In this document: piece by piece, positions 1 through 6,492 of the stretch
How positions within the stretch are numbered: position 1 is the stretch's first letter
Layout: each line of letters starts with the position of its first letter
Source of the DNA: Chloroflexota bacterium
Lineage (GTDB): Bacteria; Chloroflexota; Dehalococcoidia; UBA3495
DNA length: 11,566 nt
Assembly (NCBI GenBank): GCA_002697005.1
Contig: NZUD01000030.1
Span: 3,388 to 14,953 of the forward strand
Direction of reading: 5' to 3'
Program-made: the position numbers and the translations under genes
Notes under the pieces: model-generated
What the model was told of the DNA's origin: nothing
The model's database searches: none
Seen by the model: the letters and a program-made list of their open reading frames with translations, nothing else

Positions 1-597
1 GGCCGAGACCCAATCATGGACCTGATGGGTCGCACCGGTCAGGACGCTCTGCAAGGAGCCGACGTATTACGCACCGCACCTGGCATGTATTCCTCTTCGG
101 TCGAATACGGCCCTGACTCGCTAGCTCAAAACGTGAAAAGTATCTCTCAGGTGTTTCACGCCAACCTAGGTGCTAAGGTACTCTACACCCAGCACGGCCC
201 GTTTGACACCCACTCTGGTGAACTTGTAACCCATGCCAAGCTCTGGAACGAGGTTGCTGGCGCGATCGGTTGTCTCATGGACGACCTTAAAGACCACGGA
301 ACTGAGAACGACGCCACTATCCTAGTTTTCTCAGAGTTCGGGCGCCGTATTAAAGACAACGGCTCAGGCAGCGACCACGGCTCTGGAGGCGTTGCCTTCA
401 TGATTGGCGGTGCAGTCAACGGTGGGATGTATGGCGAATACCCCTCCTTGGCCGAAGCCGAGCAAATTGAAGGCGACCTACGTTCCAACAACGATTTCCG
501 CTCCGTATACACAGAAATCCTGGAAGACTGGCTGGATTTGGATGCTCCCAGCATAGTCAACGGCCAATTCGAGAAATTCGGCATACTACAGTCTTAA
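1..597 (+). CDS. DUF1501 family protein, C-terminal part (5' end outside window)
   Basis: The reading frame is open from base 1, so this is the C-terminal part (198 codons plus stop) of a longer gene; the first in-window Met at base 16 is not a credible start. It carries the hallmarks of the DUF1501 C-terminus: FDTH at bases 202-213, SEFGRR at 331-348 followed by a DHG at 373-381, a GG-rich stretch with GGMYGEYPSL, and a closing DFRSVYTEILEDWL segment. DUF1501 belongs to the alkaline phosphatase/sulfatase-like fold group; the Asp and His residues of DTH and DHG are the type of position that binds metal in that fold. The biochemical role is not established. The stop lies 26 bases before the DUF1800 gene, and DUF1501-DUF1800 pairs are a well known neighbourhood, so the two are probably co-transcribed and act together. 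Family call is firm; function is not. Confidence 0.9.
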   Translation, partial: GRDPIMDLMGRTGQDALQGADVLRTAPGMYSSSVEYGPDSLAQNVKSISQVFHANLGAKVLYTQHGPFDTHSGELVTHAKLWNEVAGAIGCLMDDLKDHGTENDATILVFSEFGRRIKDNGSGSDHGSGGVAFMIGGAVNGGMYGEYPSLAEAEQIEGDLRSNNDFRSVYTEILEDWLDLDAPSIVNGQFEKFGILQS

Positions 598-623
598 CCT
601 GCTCACTTGAACAGAGGATTGTG

Positions 624-2042
624 ATGATAGATAACGACACAGCACTGATGGCACATCTGCTCCGGCGGGCCGGTTTCGGCGCCAGCCGCACCGAGCTCGA
701 GGAATACATGGCAATGGGTTACGAAGGCGCTGTGGATGCCTTGCTCAACCCAGCTGACCCAGGAAACATGCCGGACGACCTGATTCGTCGCTACCACGTG
801 GAGCAATCCGAACTACGAGACCTAGCTGGTTCCGCCGCGTACTGGATGTATCGAATGATCAGTACGACCTGCCCCATGGAAGAGAAGATTGCCCTCTTCT
901 GGCACGGTCTTTTCGCTACGGGCTACGCAAAGCTGAACCAGGCACGATCTCTACTCAACCAAGTAGAGATGTTCCGCCGGTCTGGACTGGGTAGCTTCGA
1001 GAACCTCTTAGTGGAACTCTCTAAGGACCCAGCAATGATTGTCTGGTTAGACAACAATGAGAACCACGGCTCTGCCATCAACGAGAATTACGGGCGGGAA
1101 CTGTTAGAACTGTTCTCGATGGGCATAGGCAACTACACTGAGGACGACATCAAAGAATGTTCTCGGGCGTTTACCGGCTGGACCCTTGGCAACGCCGAGT
1201 ATATGGCCGTCCGGGCCTCCAAAGATTCCATCTGGCCTTACGGGCGCATCGCTTGGCACTTCGACTACCGCGACGAAGACCACGACGATGGCGAAAAGAC
1301 GTTCCTAGGTGAGACTGGAAAGTTCAACGGCGAAGACATCATCTCCATCATCGCAAAACAAGAATCTACAGCCCGGTTCGTAGCAACCCGGCTGTTCCAA
1401 TTCTTCGCCGCTGACGAGGTCACGGAGGCAGGAGAGAAGGCTATCAAAGAGATGATAGCCACTTACTTCTCTTCGGGCTACCAGATACGCGATATGCTGC
1501 GGACGCTCTTCCACACAGAGTACTTTAGGTCGGATGAAGCCCGGTTTTCCAGAGTCAAAGGGCCAGTAGAGATGGTAGTAGGTGCCATCAGAATGTCTGG
1601 CAACTACCAGAACCCGGCTTTGGGCATCGAGAAAGTCTCCGATACAATGCTGTACATGGGACAGGGCTTGCTTCAGCCGCCCACTGTTGAGGGCTGGCAC
1701 GAGGGCTCGGAGTGGATCGACAGTGGAGCCCTGGTAGAACGGGTTAACTTCGCCGCCAAGGAACTCTCTGATGTAAGTAGTCCAGGCGTCCGGTCGATCA
1801 TCGACAGGCTGCAAGCCGACGCGGCCGACGGAGTCCTTGAACCCTCGGATTTGGCGGATCGGTGTTTGGACCTACTGGGTCCTATAGAAGTATCAGATGA
1901 AACACACTCAGTATTAGTGGATTACGCAAATCGCCAAGGCGCATTGGACCTGAACGGCCATCAGCCTGGAGACTCCGCCGAGCAGAGGGTAGGCAACATG
2001 TTGCGGTTGGTTGCAGCCACTAGGGAATACCAACTGGCCTAG
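624..2042 (+). CDS. DUF1800 family protein (copy A)
   Basis: A 472-residue protein of the usual DUF1800 length and pattern. Visible conserved blocks are ALMAHLLRRAGFG (residues 7-19), EEKIALFWHGLFAT (86-99), INENYGRELLELFS (152-165), YTEDDI and RAFTGW (171-186), EDHDDGEKTFLG (218-229), and QPPTVEGWH (351-359) followed by NFAA. I chose ATG 624 because AGAGGA at 613-618 lies 5 bases upstream; GTG at 621 would leave only 2 bases and adds one residue. No signal peptide or membrane segment is visible. DUF1800 is a domain of unknown function commonly encoded beside DUF1501. Here it lies 26 bases after a DUF1501 gene and 43 bases before an NHL propeller gene, which suggests one transcript. It is a clear paralogue of the gene at 9933-11336, sharing these blocks almost unchanged but diverging between them. 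Intact, no frameshift seen. Confidence 0.92.
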   Translation: MIDNDTALMAHLLRRAGFGASRTELEEYMAMGYEGAVDALLNPADPGNMPDDLIRRYHVEQSELRDLAGSAAYWMYRMISTTCPMEEKIALFWHGLFATGYAKLNQARSLLNQVEMFRRSGLGSFENLLVELSKDPAMIVWLDNNENHGSAINENYGRELLELFSMGIGNYTEDDIKECSRAFTGWTLGNAEYMAVRASKDSIWPYGRIAWHFDYRDEDHDDGEKTFLGETGKFNGEDIISIIAKQESTARFVATRLFQFFAADEVTEAGEKAIKEMIATYFSSGYQIRDMLRTLFHTEYFRSDEARFSRVKGPVEMVVGAIRMSGNYQNPALGIEKVSDTMLYMGQGLLQPPTVEGWHEGSEWIDSGALVERVNFAAKELSDVSSPGVRSIIDRLQADAADGVLEPSDLADRCLDLLGPIEVSDETHSVLVDYANRQGALDLNGHQPGDSAEQRVGNMLRLVAATREYQLA

Positions 2043-2085
2043 CTTGGCATAGTAGCCATATCTCGTCACATCAAGGGGGTCGTGA

Positions 2086-3117
2086 GTGAGCACGCAGTCC
2101 ACTTCTAGTAACATTGCGTTGGACTACGTCAAGACCATCGGCATCGTGAATAACGGCTTCAACGGCCGTGGCTTTGCAAACCCCTATGACATAGTTGTGG
2201 ACACCGCCGGCCGCATATTCGTCCTCAACCGATGCGACCCGGCCCGCGCTGCTGCCATACGAGTGGGCATCTGCACGCTCGATGACGAATATCTAGGAGA
2301 ATTTGGCAAGGGCAGCGGTACTGCCGGCGGGCAGTTCGTGTGGCCCGTGGCCATGGCCTTGGACAGCCAAGACCGCATCTTCATCACCGACGAACACAGC
2401 CACCGTATAACCATCTACAATACCTCGGGCGAATATGTATCGCATTGGGGCAAAGTAGGAGCAGGGGATGGAGAACTCGATGGACCTGCGGGGGTAGCAG
2501 TCGATTCCTCGGGCGACCTGTTTGTGGTTGACCAGCATAATTCCCGTGTACAGAAGTTCACCCAGGATGGCAAATTCATCGTCACCTGGGGGTCATTCGG
2601 TAGCAGTGACGGACAGTTCAACCTTCCCTGGGGCGTCGCCGTGGACGGAGAGGACAACGTCTACGTCTCAGACTGGCGCAACGACCGCATCCAGAAATTC
2701 GGTAACGACGGCGACTTCCTCGCGTCTTTTGGGAGTTCAGGAGAAAGCAAAGGACAGTTCCGGAGACCCACCAGCGTAGCCGTGGACTCAGAAGGTTTCA
2801 TCTACGTAGCCGACTGGGGGAATGAGCGTGTGCAAGTGCTGGGCCCCGACGGAAGTTTCGAGCTATTACTTCAAGGCGAGGCCACCATGTCTAAGTGGGG
2901 CGAAGAATATCTGGCCTCCAACCCCGAAGAGAAGGCCGAGCGTGAAATCTCCAACCTACGACCCGTGCTGCCCGACCACCTGAACACTCCGTACCACATT
3001 TCCTCGCAGACAGAGCCATATTTCTGGGGTCCAGTGTCAGTATCGTTGGACAATCAAGGCCGTCTCTACGTGACTGAGACCAATCGTCACCGCTTCCAGG
3101 TGTACCAGAAGCGCTAG
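2086..3117 (+). CDS. NHL-repeat beta-propeller protein
   Basis: A 343-residue protein made almost wholly of NHL repeats. Repeats begin near residues 30, 82, 129, 176, 223 and 313. The four central ones are spaced exactly 47 residues apart, each with the pattern GQF-x-x-P-x-x-VAVD-x-x-G-x-(I/V)-(Y/F)-V-x-D-x-x-N-x-R-(I/V)-Q-x-(F/L). Six units fit a closed six-bladed propeller. Between blades 5 and 6 is a charged 49-residue insertion (about 264-312). No signal peptide is seen. Start: GTG 2086 has AAGGGGG (2073-2079) 6 bases upstream; the nearby GTG at 2082 is out of frame. NHL propellers usually bind protein, RNA or small ligands, and some (such as peptidyl-alpha-hydroxyglycine lyase) are enzymes. 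No catalytic signature could be assigned. Placement 43 bases after the DUF1800 stop suggests the last gene of that operon. Confidence 0.88.
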   Translation: MSTQSTSSNIALDYVKTIGIVNNGFNGRGFANPYDIVVDTAGRIFVLNRCDPARAAAIRVGICTLDDEYLGEFGKGSGTAGGQFVWPVAMALDSQDRIFITDEHSHRITIYNTSGEYVSHWGKVGAGDGELDGPAGVAVDSSGDLFVVDQHNSRVQKFTQDGKFIVTWGSFGSSDGQFNLPWGVAVDGEDNVYVSDWRNDRIQKFGNDGDFLASFGSSGESKGQFRRPTSVAVDSEGFIYVADWGNERVQVLGPDGSFELLLQGEATMSKWGEEYLASNPEEKAEREISNLRPVLPDHLNTPYHISSQTEPYFWGPVSVSLDNQGRLYVTETNRHRFQVYQKR

Positions 3118-3412
3118 CATGCGCCGCCCAAACACCGGTCAGTCCTATTAAGGTCATCGAAAAAACCCGGAGCTAGTTGGGGTCGCCCTAGACGTAATTG
3201 CGAATGTCCAAAACCTGGTCAAGCAATCCTATCCGCAAACAGCTGGGGTCGCCAAAAGCCTTTTCCCTGCGATGGGTTTATCTATGGACCCATGATGATT
3301 TAACCTGGCGTAGTGAAGGGGATAGTACGCCGGCGACATCTAATTGTTGACCGAAGAAGTCTCATACAGACAAGTCAGATCAAACCAATTCGGCGGCTAC
3401 TGGGCAGAGTAG
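3118..3412. other. Convergent intergenic spacer
   Basis: This 295-base stretch lies between the ends of the NHL gene (+) and the CoA-transferase gene (-), so it should hold the terminators of both operons. I see two hairpin-forming inverted repeats (3272-3293 and 3396-3413) and a 13-base imperfect direct repeat AG(T/C)TGGGGTCGCC at 3175-3187 and 3241-3253. There is no convincing gene: the only + strand frame entering it, from 3313, runs into the reverse complement of the CoA-transferase gene and lacks protein-like composition. Confidence 0.6.
3272..3293 (+). terminator. Candidate terminator hairpin for the NHL operon
   Basis: ATGGGT (3272-3277) and ACCCAT (3288-3293) form a perfect 6-bp stem, which can extend inward by two G-T wobbles to leave a 6-base loop. 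It lies 155 bases downstream of the NHL stop. It is followed by GATGATTTAA rather than a clean T-run, so intrinsic termination here is only possible, not shown. Confidence 0.25.
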
Positions 3413-3413
3413 C
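3396..3413 (-). terminator. Candidate terminator hairpin at the end of the CoA-transferase operon
   Basis: GCTACT (3396-3401) and AGTAGC (3408-3413) pair perfectly over 6 bp with a 6-base loop, plus one outer G-T wobble. On the minus strand the hairpin begins at the stop codon of the last operon gene. The sequence after it on that strand is CGCCGAATTGGTTTG, so the T-tract is weak. It may be an mRNA 3'-end stabilising hairpin or a poor terminator. Confidence 0.3.
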
Positions 3414-4675
3414 TAGATCACCCCTGAGCTTTTCAGTTCTTCCAAATCGGCTTGCGGCAAACCCAGCTCGCCGCCGAATATCTCTTGGTTATGCTCGCCG
3501 ATCAGAGGCGCGCGTCGAGATATGCTCCAGGGAGATGCATTGTAGATGGCTGCCGGCCCTGGGTATATGAATTCCCTTCCCAGCTCTGGGTGCTCCACCG
3601 GCACAAAAAAGTCCCGGTCCTGCAGGTGGGGGTCACCCATGATCTCTTCCATTGTACGTATCGCGCCCCAGGGGAAATTCAATTCCTGACCGCCTTCATA
3701 GGCTTCCACCAGCGGCATGTTAGCGAAGAAATTCTTTAGCACATCTGCGAAATGCTGGCCGCTTACCTCCACGACCGCTGGGTCTTGGTACTTGTCGTCC
3801 AACAAGTCTTGGGCTAGTCCATAACCGTCCATCCACTCACCCAAAACCTTAATGCGGGCGGGCGTCAGGTTACTTCCCGAACGGGTTGTGTTGATGTAGC
3901 CCCCATCATTGGTGGCGTGCTGTATACCGGGAGACATGTCAGCAGATGCATGCCTACCGGTATGCCTTCTCACTACCTCTCCGGTAGATAGATATATGGC
4001 GATGGCGCCTTCGGTAGTTAAAGAGCACGCCTCGTGGACCGAGACATCGATATATTGGCCTTCCCCGGTGAAATCGCGGTGATACAGAGCGCCCATGATC
4101 GCGATATAGGAGTAGTGACTTACGATGTGCCAGGCGTTACCGCCCCCGGGAGCTATGGGCGGGGCATCTGGAATGTCTTCCACGTCATATCCGGAAGATG
4201 CCATCTGTCCGCCTGCGGCCAGATGCAGCAGGTCAGACGTCTGATAATCGCGCCAAGGACCGTCCTGGCCGAAAGGAGTGACCGAGCACATGATGAGTCC
4301 AGGATTGTCTTTGGCGAGGGTTTCATAACCCAAACCCAGGTCGGACAGATACCCAGTTGGAAAACTTTCCAAGACCAACCCAGCTGTAGCAGATAGTTTT
4401 CGGAAAATGTCTTGGCCATTGGGAGAATTTAGATCGAGAGTCACCCCTCGTTTGGATGTGTTGTAGTGCCAGAAGTAGAGGCTTCTTTCCGGATGGGCCT
4501 CGTCTTCCAAGAAAGGGCCGACGTTCCGAGTCTCTTGGCCGCCTGGAGGTTCGACCTTGATGACGTCAGCGCCCAGATCAGCCATCAGCTTGCCGCAGAA
4601 TTGTGCGTGCTCGCTGGTCAGCTCCAGCACCCTCAGCCCAGTTAGAGGTCCGGCCAGTTTATTTCCCGAGGTCAT
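3413..4675 (-). CDS. CaiB/BaiF family III CoA-transferase-like protein lacking the catalytic Asp
   Basis: A 420-residue protein of typical family III length. Family marks: GLRVLELTSEHAQFCGKLMADLGADVIKVE (13-42; the N-terminal CoA-binding region), the RG-TLDL stretch (76-82), SVTPFGQDGPW (131-141), ALYHRDFTGEGQYIDVSVHEA (196-216), and a C-terminal APLIGEHNQEI (389-399). Family III enzymes exchange CoA between carboxylic acids through an Asp-bound intermediate (Asp169 in formyl-CoA transferase). Counting back from the conserved ALxHR motif, that position is Trp182 here (segment PGGGNAWHIVSHYS), with no Asp nearby, unlike the upstream partner gene. The ATG overlaps that partner's TGA (ATGA, 4672-4675), so translation is probably coupled; AGAGG also lies 7 bases before the ATG. 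It may be a non-catalytic subunit of a heteromeric transferase, or have changed activity. Family certain; activity uncertain. Confidence 0.9.
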   Translation of the reverse strand: MTSGNKLAGPLTGLRVLELTSEHAQFCGKLMADLGADVIKVEPPGGQETRNVGPFLEDEAHPERSLYFWHYNTSKRGVTLDLNSPNGQDIFRKLSATAGLVLESFPTGYLSDLGLGYETLAKDNPGLIMCSVTPFGQDGPWRDYQTSDLLHLAAGGQMASSGYDVEDIPDAPPIAPGGGNAWHIVSHYSYIAIMGALYHRDFTGEGQYIDVSVHEACSLTTEGAIAIYLSTGEVVRRHTGRHASADMSPGIQHATNDGGYINTTRSGSNLTPARIKVLGEWMDGYGLAQDLLDDKYQDPAVVEVSGQHFADVLKNFFANMPLVEAYEGGQELNFPWGAIRTMEEIMGDPHLQDRDFFVPVEHPELGREFIYPGPAAIYNASPWSISRRAPLIGEHNQEIFGGELGLPQADLEELKSSGVI

Positions 4676-6054
4676 CTCTTGGCCTCTTCATCGATAGCCT
4701 GTTGCACATAAGGGAACTTGGGTGTGGTTTCAGGCCAGTACACACCATCTTCATAACCCTGCAGCAGTTCATCGCTGCTAACACCCAAAAGATCTCCCAT
4801 AATCTTGGTGGTGTGCTCTCCAATCATGGGCGGCGGGCCTTTCACTGCCACCTTAGCACCGTCCAGACGGAAGGGAGCGCCCTGGAATTTCCAGTCACCT
4901 AGCATTGGGTGCTTCACCTTGGTGAACATGCCGCGGTGCCTCAGTTGCGGATCATTCTCGATCCGGTCCTCGGAGCTTTGGACAGGCATGGCCCTGACGC
5001 CCGCGGCCTGGCATTTGTCTGCCAGATCATATTTGCCTATGGTCTTGGTCCACTGCTCGATACCTTGGTCCATCTCGTTCTGGTGTTCGAGGCGGCCTTC
5101 TAGTGTCACATATTTGCTAGCTCTGGCCCAATCAGGCCCACCCATCAGATCGACCAAGCTGGTCCATTCTTCATCAGATAAGCAGGCGATTACGCACCAG
5201 TCGTTATAACCGCCGTCATGAGTCTGTTGGGTACGAAACGCATTGTGGGGCGCGGCGATAGGGCCGCGGTAGTTATGTACCACCGGCGCTCCCGGCCAGA
5301 CCGTCCGGTTCCCAGGGGGGTAACCTTCTCGGCGAGACTCCCGGCTGTTGATCGATTTGTCCAAGAACGCAGCTCCGGTGAGAGTGATTCCGGTAATCAT
5401 CTGGGACAGGTCAACGTGCTGTCCCTGGCCAGTCTGGTTGCGGTGCCTAAGGGCGGTCAGAGTACACATGGCGCCATACATGCCACCAGTGTCGTCCAGG
5501 TAAGACCACCCCCAACCAGCAGGCTGTTGGCCTGGTAGGCCCGACTGGTGGGTCAACCCGGACAGTGCCTGGGCAGCAGGACCCATGGTGCCGAAATAGT
5601 GTTGGCGCCCGGTCTGACCGAACCCAGCCATAGAAACATAGACCACATCTGGCCGAAGCTTCGTTAATTCTTCGTAACCAAGGCCCCAGCGGGTCATGAT
5701 TCGAGAGCTGAAGTTTTCGATGACCACATCCGAGACAGAGACCAGACTCTTGATAGCTTCCAGGCCCTTGGGATGACGAACGTTGATAGAAAGTCCCAGT
5801 TTACCGGCGTTGGTATCAGCGAATTGGCCGGTAGAGTTAGGGCCAGGCTCTACGCCTGGCGGCACAGTAAACCGGTTCTGGCGGAGCATGTCCATATTCT
5901 CCGGCCACTCTACTTTGATGACCTCAGCACCCAGGGTGGCCAACCAGCGTGCGGCCCAAGGCCCTGCCCTGACCCAGGTAAAGTCGACAACTCGGACTCC
6001 CTCTAGTGGGCGATCCTTACGGCGTTTGGGTGTCTCACTTCCGTCAGCCTGCAT
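4672..6054 (-). CDS. CaiB/BaiF family III CoA-transferase
   Basis: A 460-residue protein with the complete family III layout: LEGVRVVDFTWVRAGPWAAR and LGAEVIKVEWPE (17-52), GLSINVRHPKG (87-97), SMAGFGQTGR (141-150), the catalytic-Asp segment WSYLDDTGGMYGAM (183-196), ALRHRNQTGQGQHVDLSQM (201-219), and PPMIGEHTTKIMGDLLG (408-424). By spacing to ALRHR, Asp187 matches the acyl-carrying Asp169 of formyl-CoA transferase. The expected reaction is transfer of CoA from one acyl-CoA to a free carboxylic acid in the cytosol; the acid cannot be read from sequence. The ATG at 6054 has only a distant GAGG (13 bases away), so initiation may be weak or helped by the HAD gene ending 41 bases upstream. Its TGA overlaps the start of the next CoA-transferase-like gene, which argues for balanced synthesis of the two proteins. 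Confidence 0.93.
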   Translation of the reverse strand: MQADGSETPKRRKDRPLEGVRVVDFTWVRAGPWAARWLATLGAEVIKVEWPENMDMLRQNRFTVPPGVEPGPNSTGQFADTNAGKLGLSINVRHPKGLEAIKSLVSVSDVVIENFSSRIMTRWGLGYEELTKLRPDVVYVSMAGFGQTGRQHYFGTMGPAAQALSGLTHQSGLPGQQPAGWGWSYLDDTGGMYGAMCTLTALRHRNQTGQGQHVDLSQMITGITLTGAAFLDKSINSRESRREGYPPGNRTVWPGAPVVHNYRGPIAAPHNAFRTQQTHDGGYNDWCVIACLSDEEWTSLVDLMGGPDWARASKYVTLEGRLEHQNEMDQGIEQWTKTIGKYDLADKCQAAGVRAMPVQSSEDRIENDPQLRHRGMFTKVKHPMLGDWKFQGAPFRLDGAKVAVKGPPPMIGEHTTKIMGDLLGVSSDELLQGYEDGVYWPETTPKFPYVQQAIDEEAKR

Positions 6055-6095
6055 CTTATCTTTTCAGCCTCGTTTCAACTGCGTGGAGTAGTGTT

Positions 6096-6449
6096 CTATT
6101 TGAGCCAGGGTTCCGAAACGGCTTCGTCTGGCCAGAAGAACTCGAATCCCGCCGCCAAGGCGTACTGCCGATCCAGGTCTTCACGGTCACCGATGTGGTA
6201 GTAGGCCTCAGCTTCGAACCGCTCTTTCACATCGGGAAGTTGGTGTTTGGAAACGGCAAAGTCATATGCGATGCCATGTTGTTCCCAGATGGCCCTTTGG
6301 CCACTTATGGGGCGGTCGGAGCAACTGCCGACCAGAATCCCTGATTCTTGAGTCTTCCGCACGAGCTCCATGGTAAGGACCCCGGGAGGGTCACCTACCT
6401 CTAAGGTTCCATCTATGTCAAAACTTATCAATATAGCCAATCGGGTCAA
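6096..6449 (-). CDS. Small HAD-superfamily hydrolase (capless)
   Basis: A compact HAD-fold protein of about 117 residues if started at TTG 6449. Motif I is FDIDGT with Asp11 and Asp13; motif II is the Ser in GSCSDRP; a Lys in DVKERF is a candidate for motif III; motif IV is GDREDLD. There is no room for a cap domain. HAD proteins of this type are usually phosphatases using the first Asp as nucleophile; the substrate is unknown. Start choice: no ATG lies near. TTG 6449 has GAGGAG (6453-6458) three bases away; TTG 6440 and TTG 6431 are alternatives, the last giving a product that starts just before FDIDGT. The frame stays open upstream to GTG 6509 and ATG 6560, but these overlap the thiolase gene and lack a spaced ribosome site. 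It lies between the thiolase-fold and CoA-transferase genes in one operon, so it may act on a phosphorylated or damaged intermediate. That role is inference. Confidence 0.72.
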   Translation of the reverse strand: MTRLAILISFDIDGTLEVGDPPGVLTMELVRKTQESGILVGSCSDRPISGQRAIWEQHGIAYDFAVSKHQLPDVKERFEAEAYYHIGDREDLDRQYALAAGFEFFWPDEAVSEPWLK

Positions 6450-6452
6450 TCT

Positions 6453-6458
6453 CTCCTC
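6453..6458 (-). promoter_or_regulatory. Ribosome binding site favouring a TTG start for the HAD gene
   Basis: On the minus strand GAGGAG lies 34 bases after the thiolase stop and 3 bases before TTG 6449 (12 before TTG 6440). It is the best Shine-Dalgarno match in the junction and the reason for rejecting the upstream overlapping starts. Confidence 0.5.
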
Positions 6459-6492
6459 GTATCTACTCTGGAAGCGGGCAACCTCGAACTCC

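Noticed and set aside
183..584. 133-codon open frame antisense to the DUF1501 gene
   Set aside because: It is the reverse shadow of a clearly conserved gene; its translation is Ser/Pro-rich and low in structure, with no family motif.
3177..3191. GGG-TCG-CCC hairpin as terminator of the NHL gene
   Set aside because: Only three G-C pairs plus one A-T pair and wobbles, a 3-base loop, and no following T-run.
3313..3570. 85-codon + strand open frame across the end of the CoA-transferase gene
   Set aside because: Mostly reverse complement of a conserved coding sequence; Arg-rich translation without motif.
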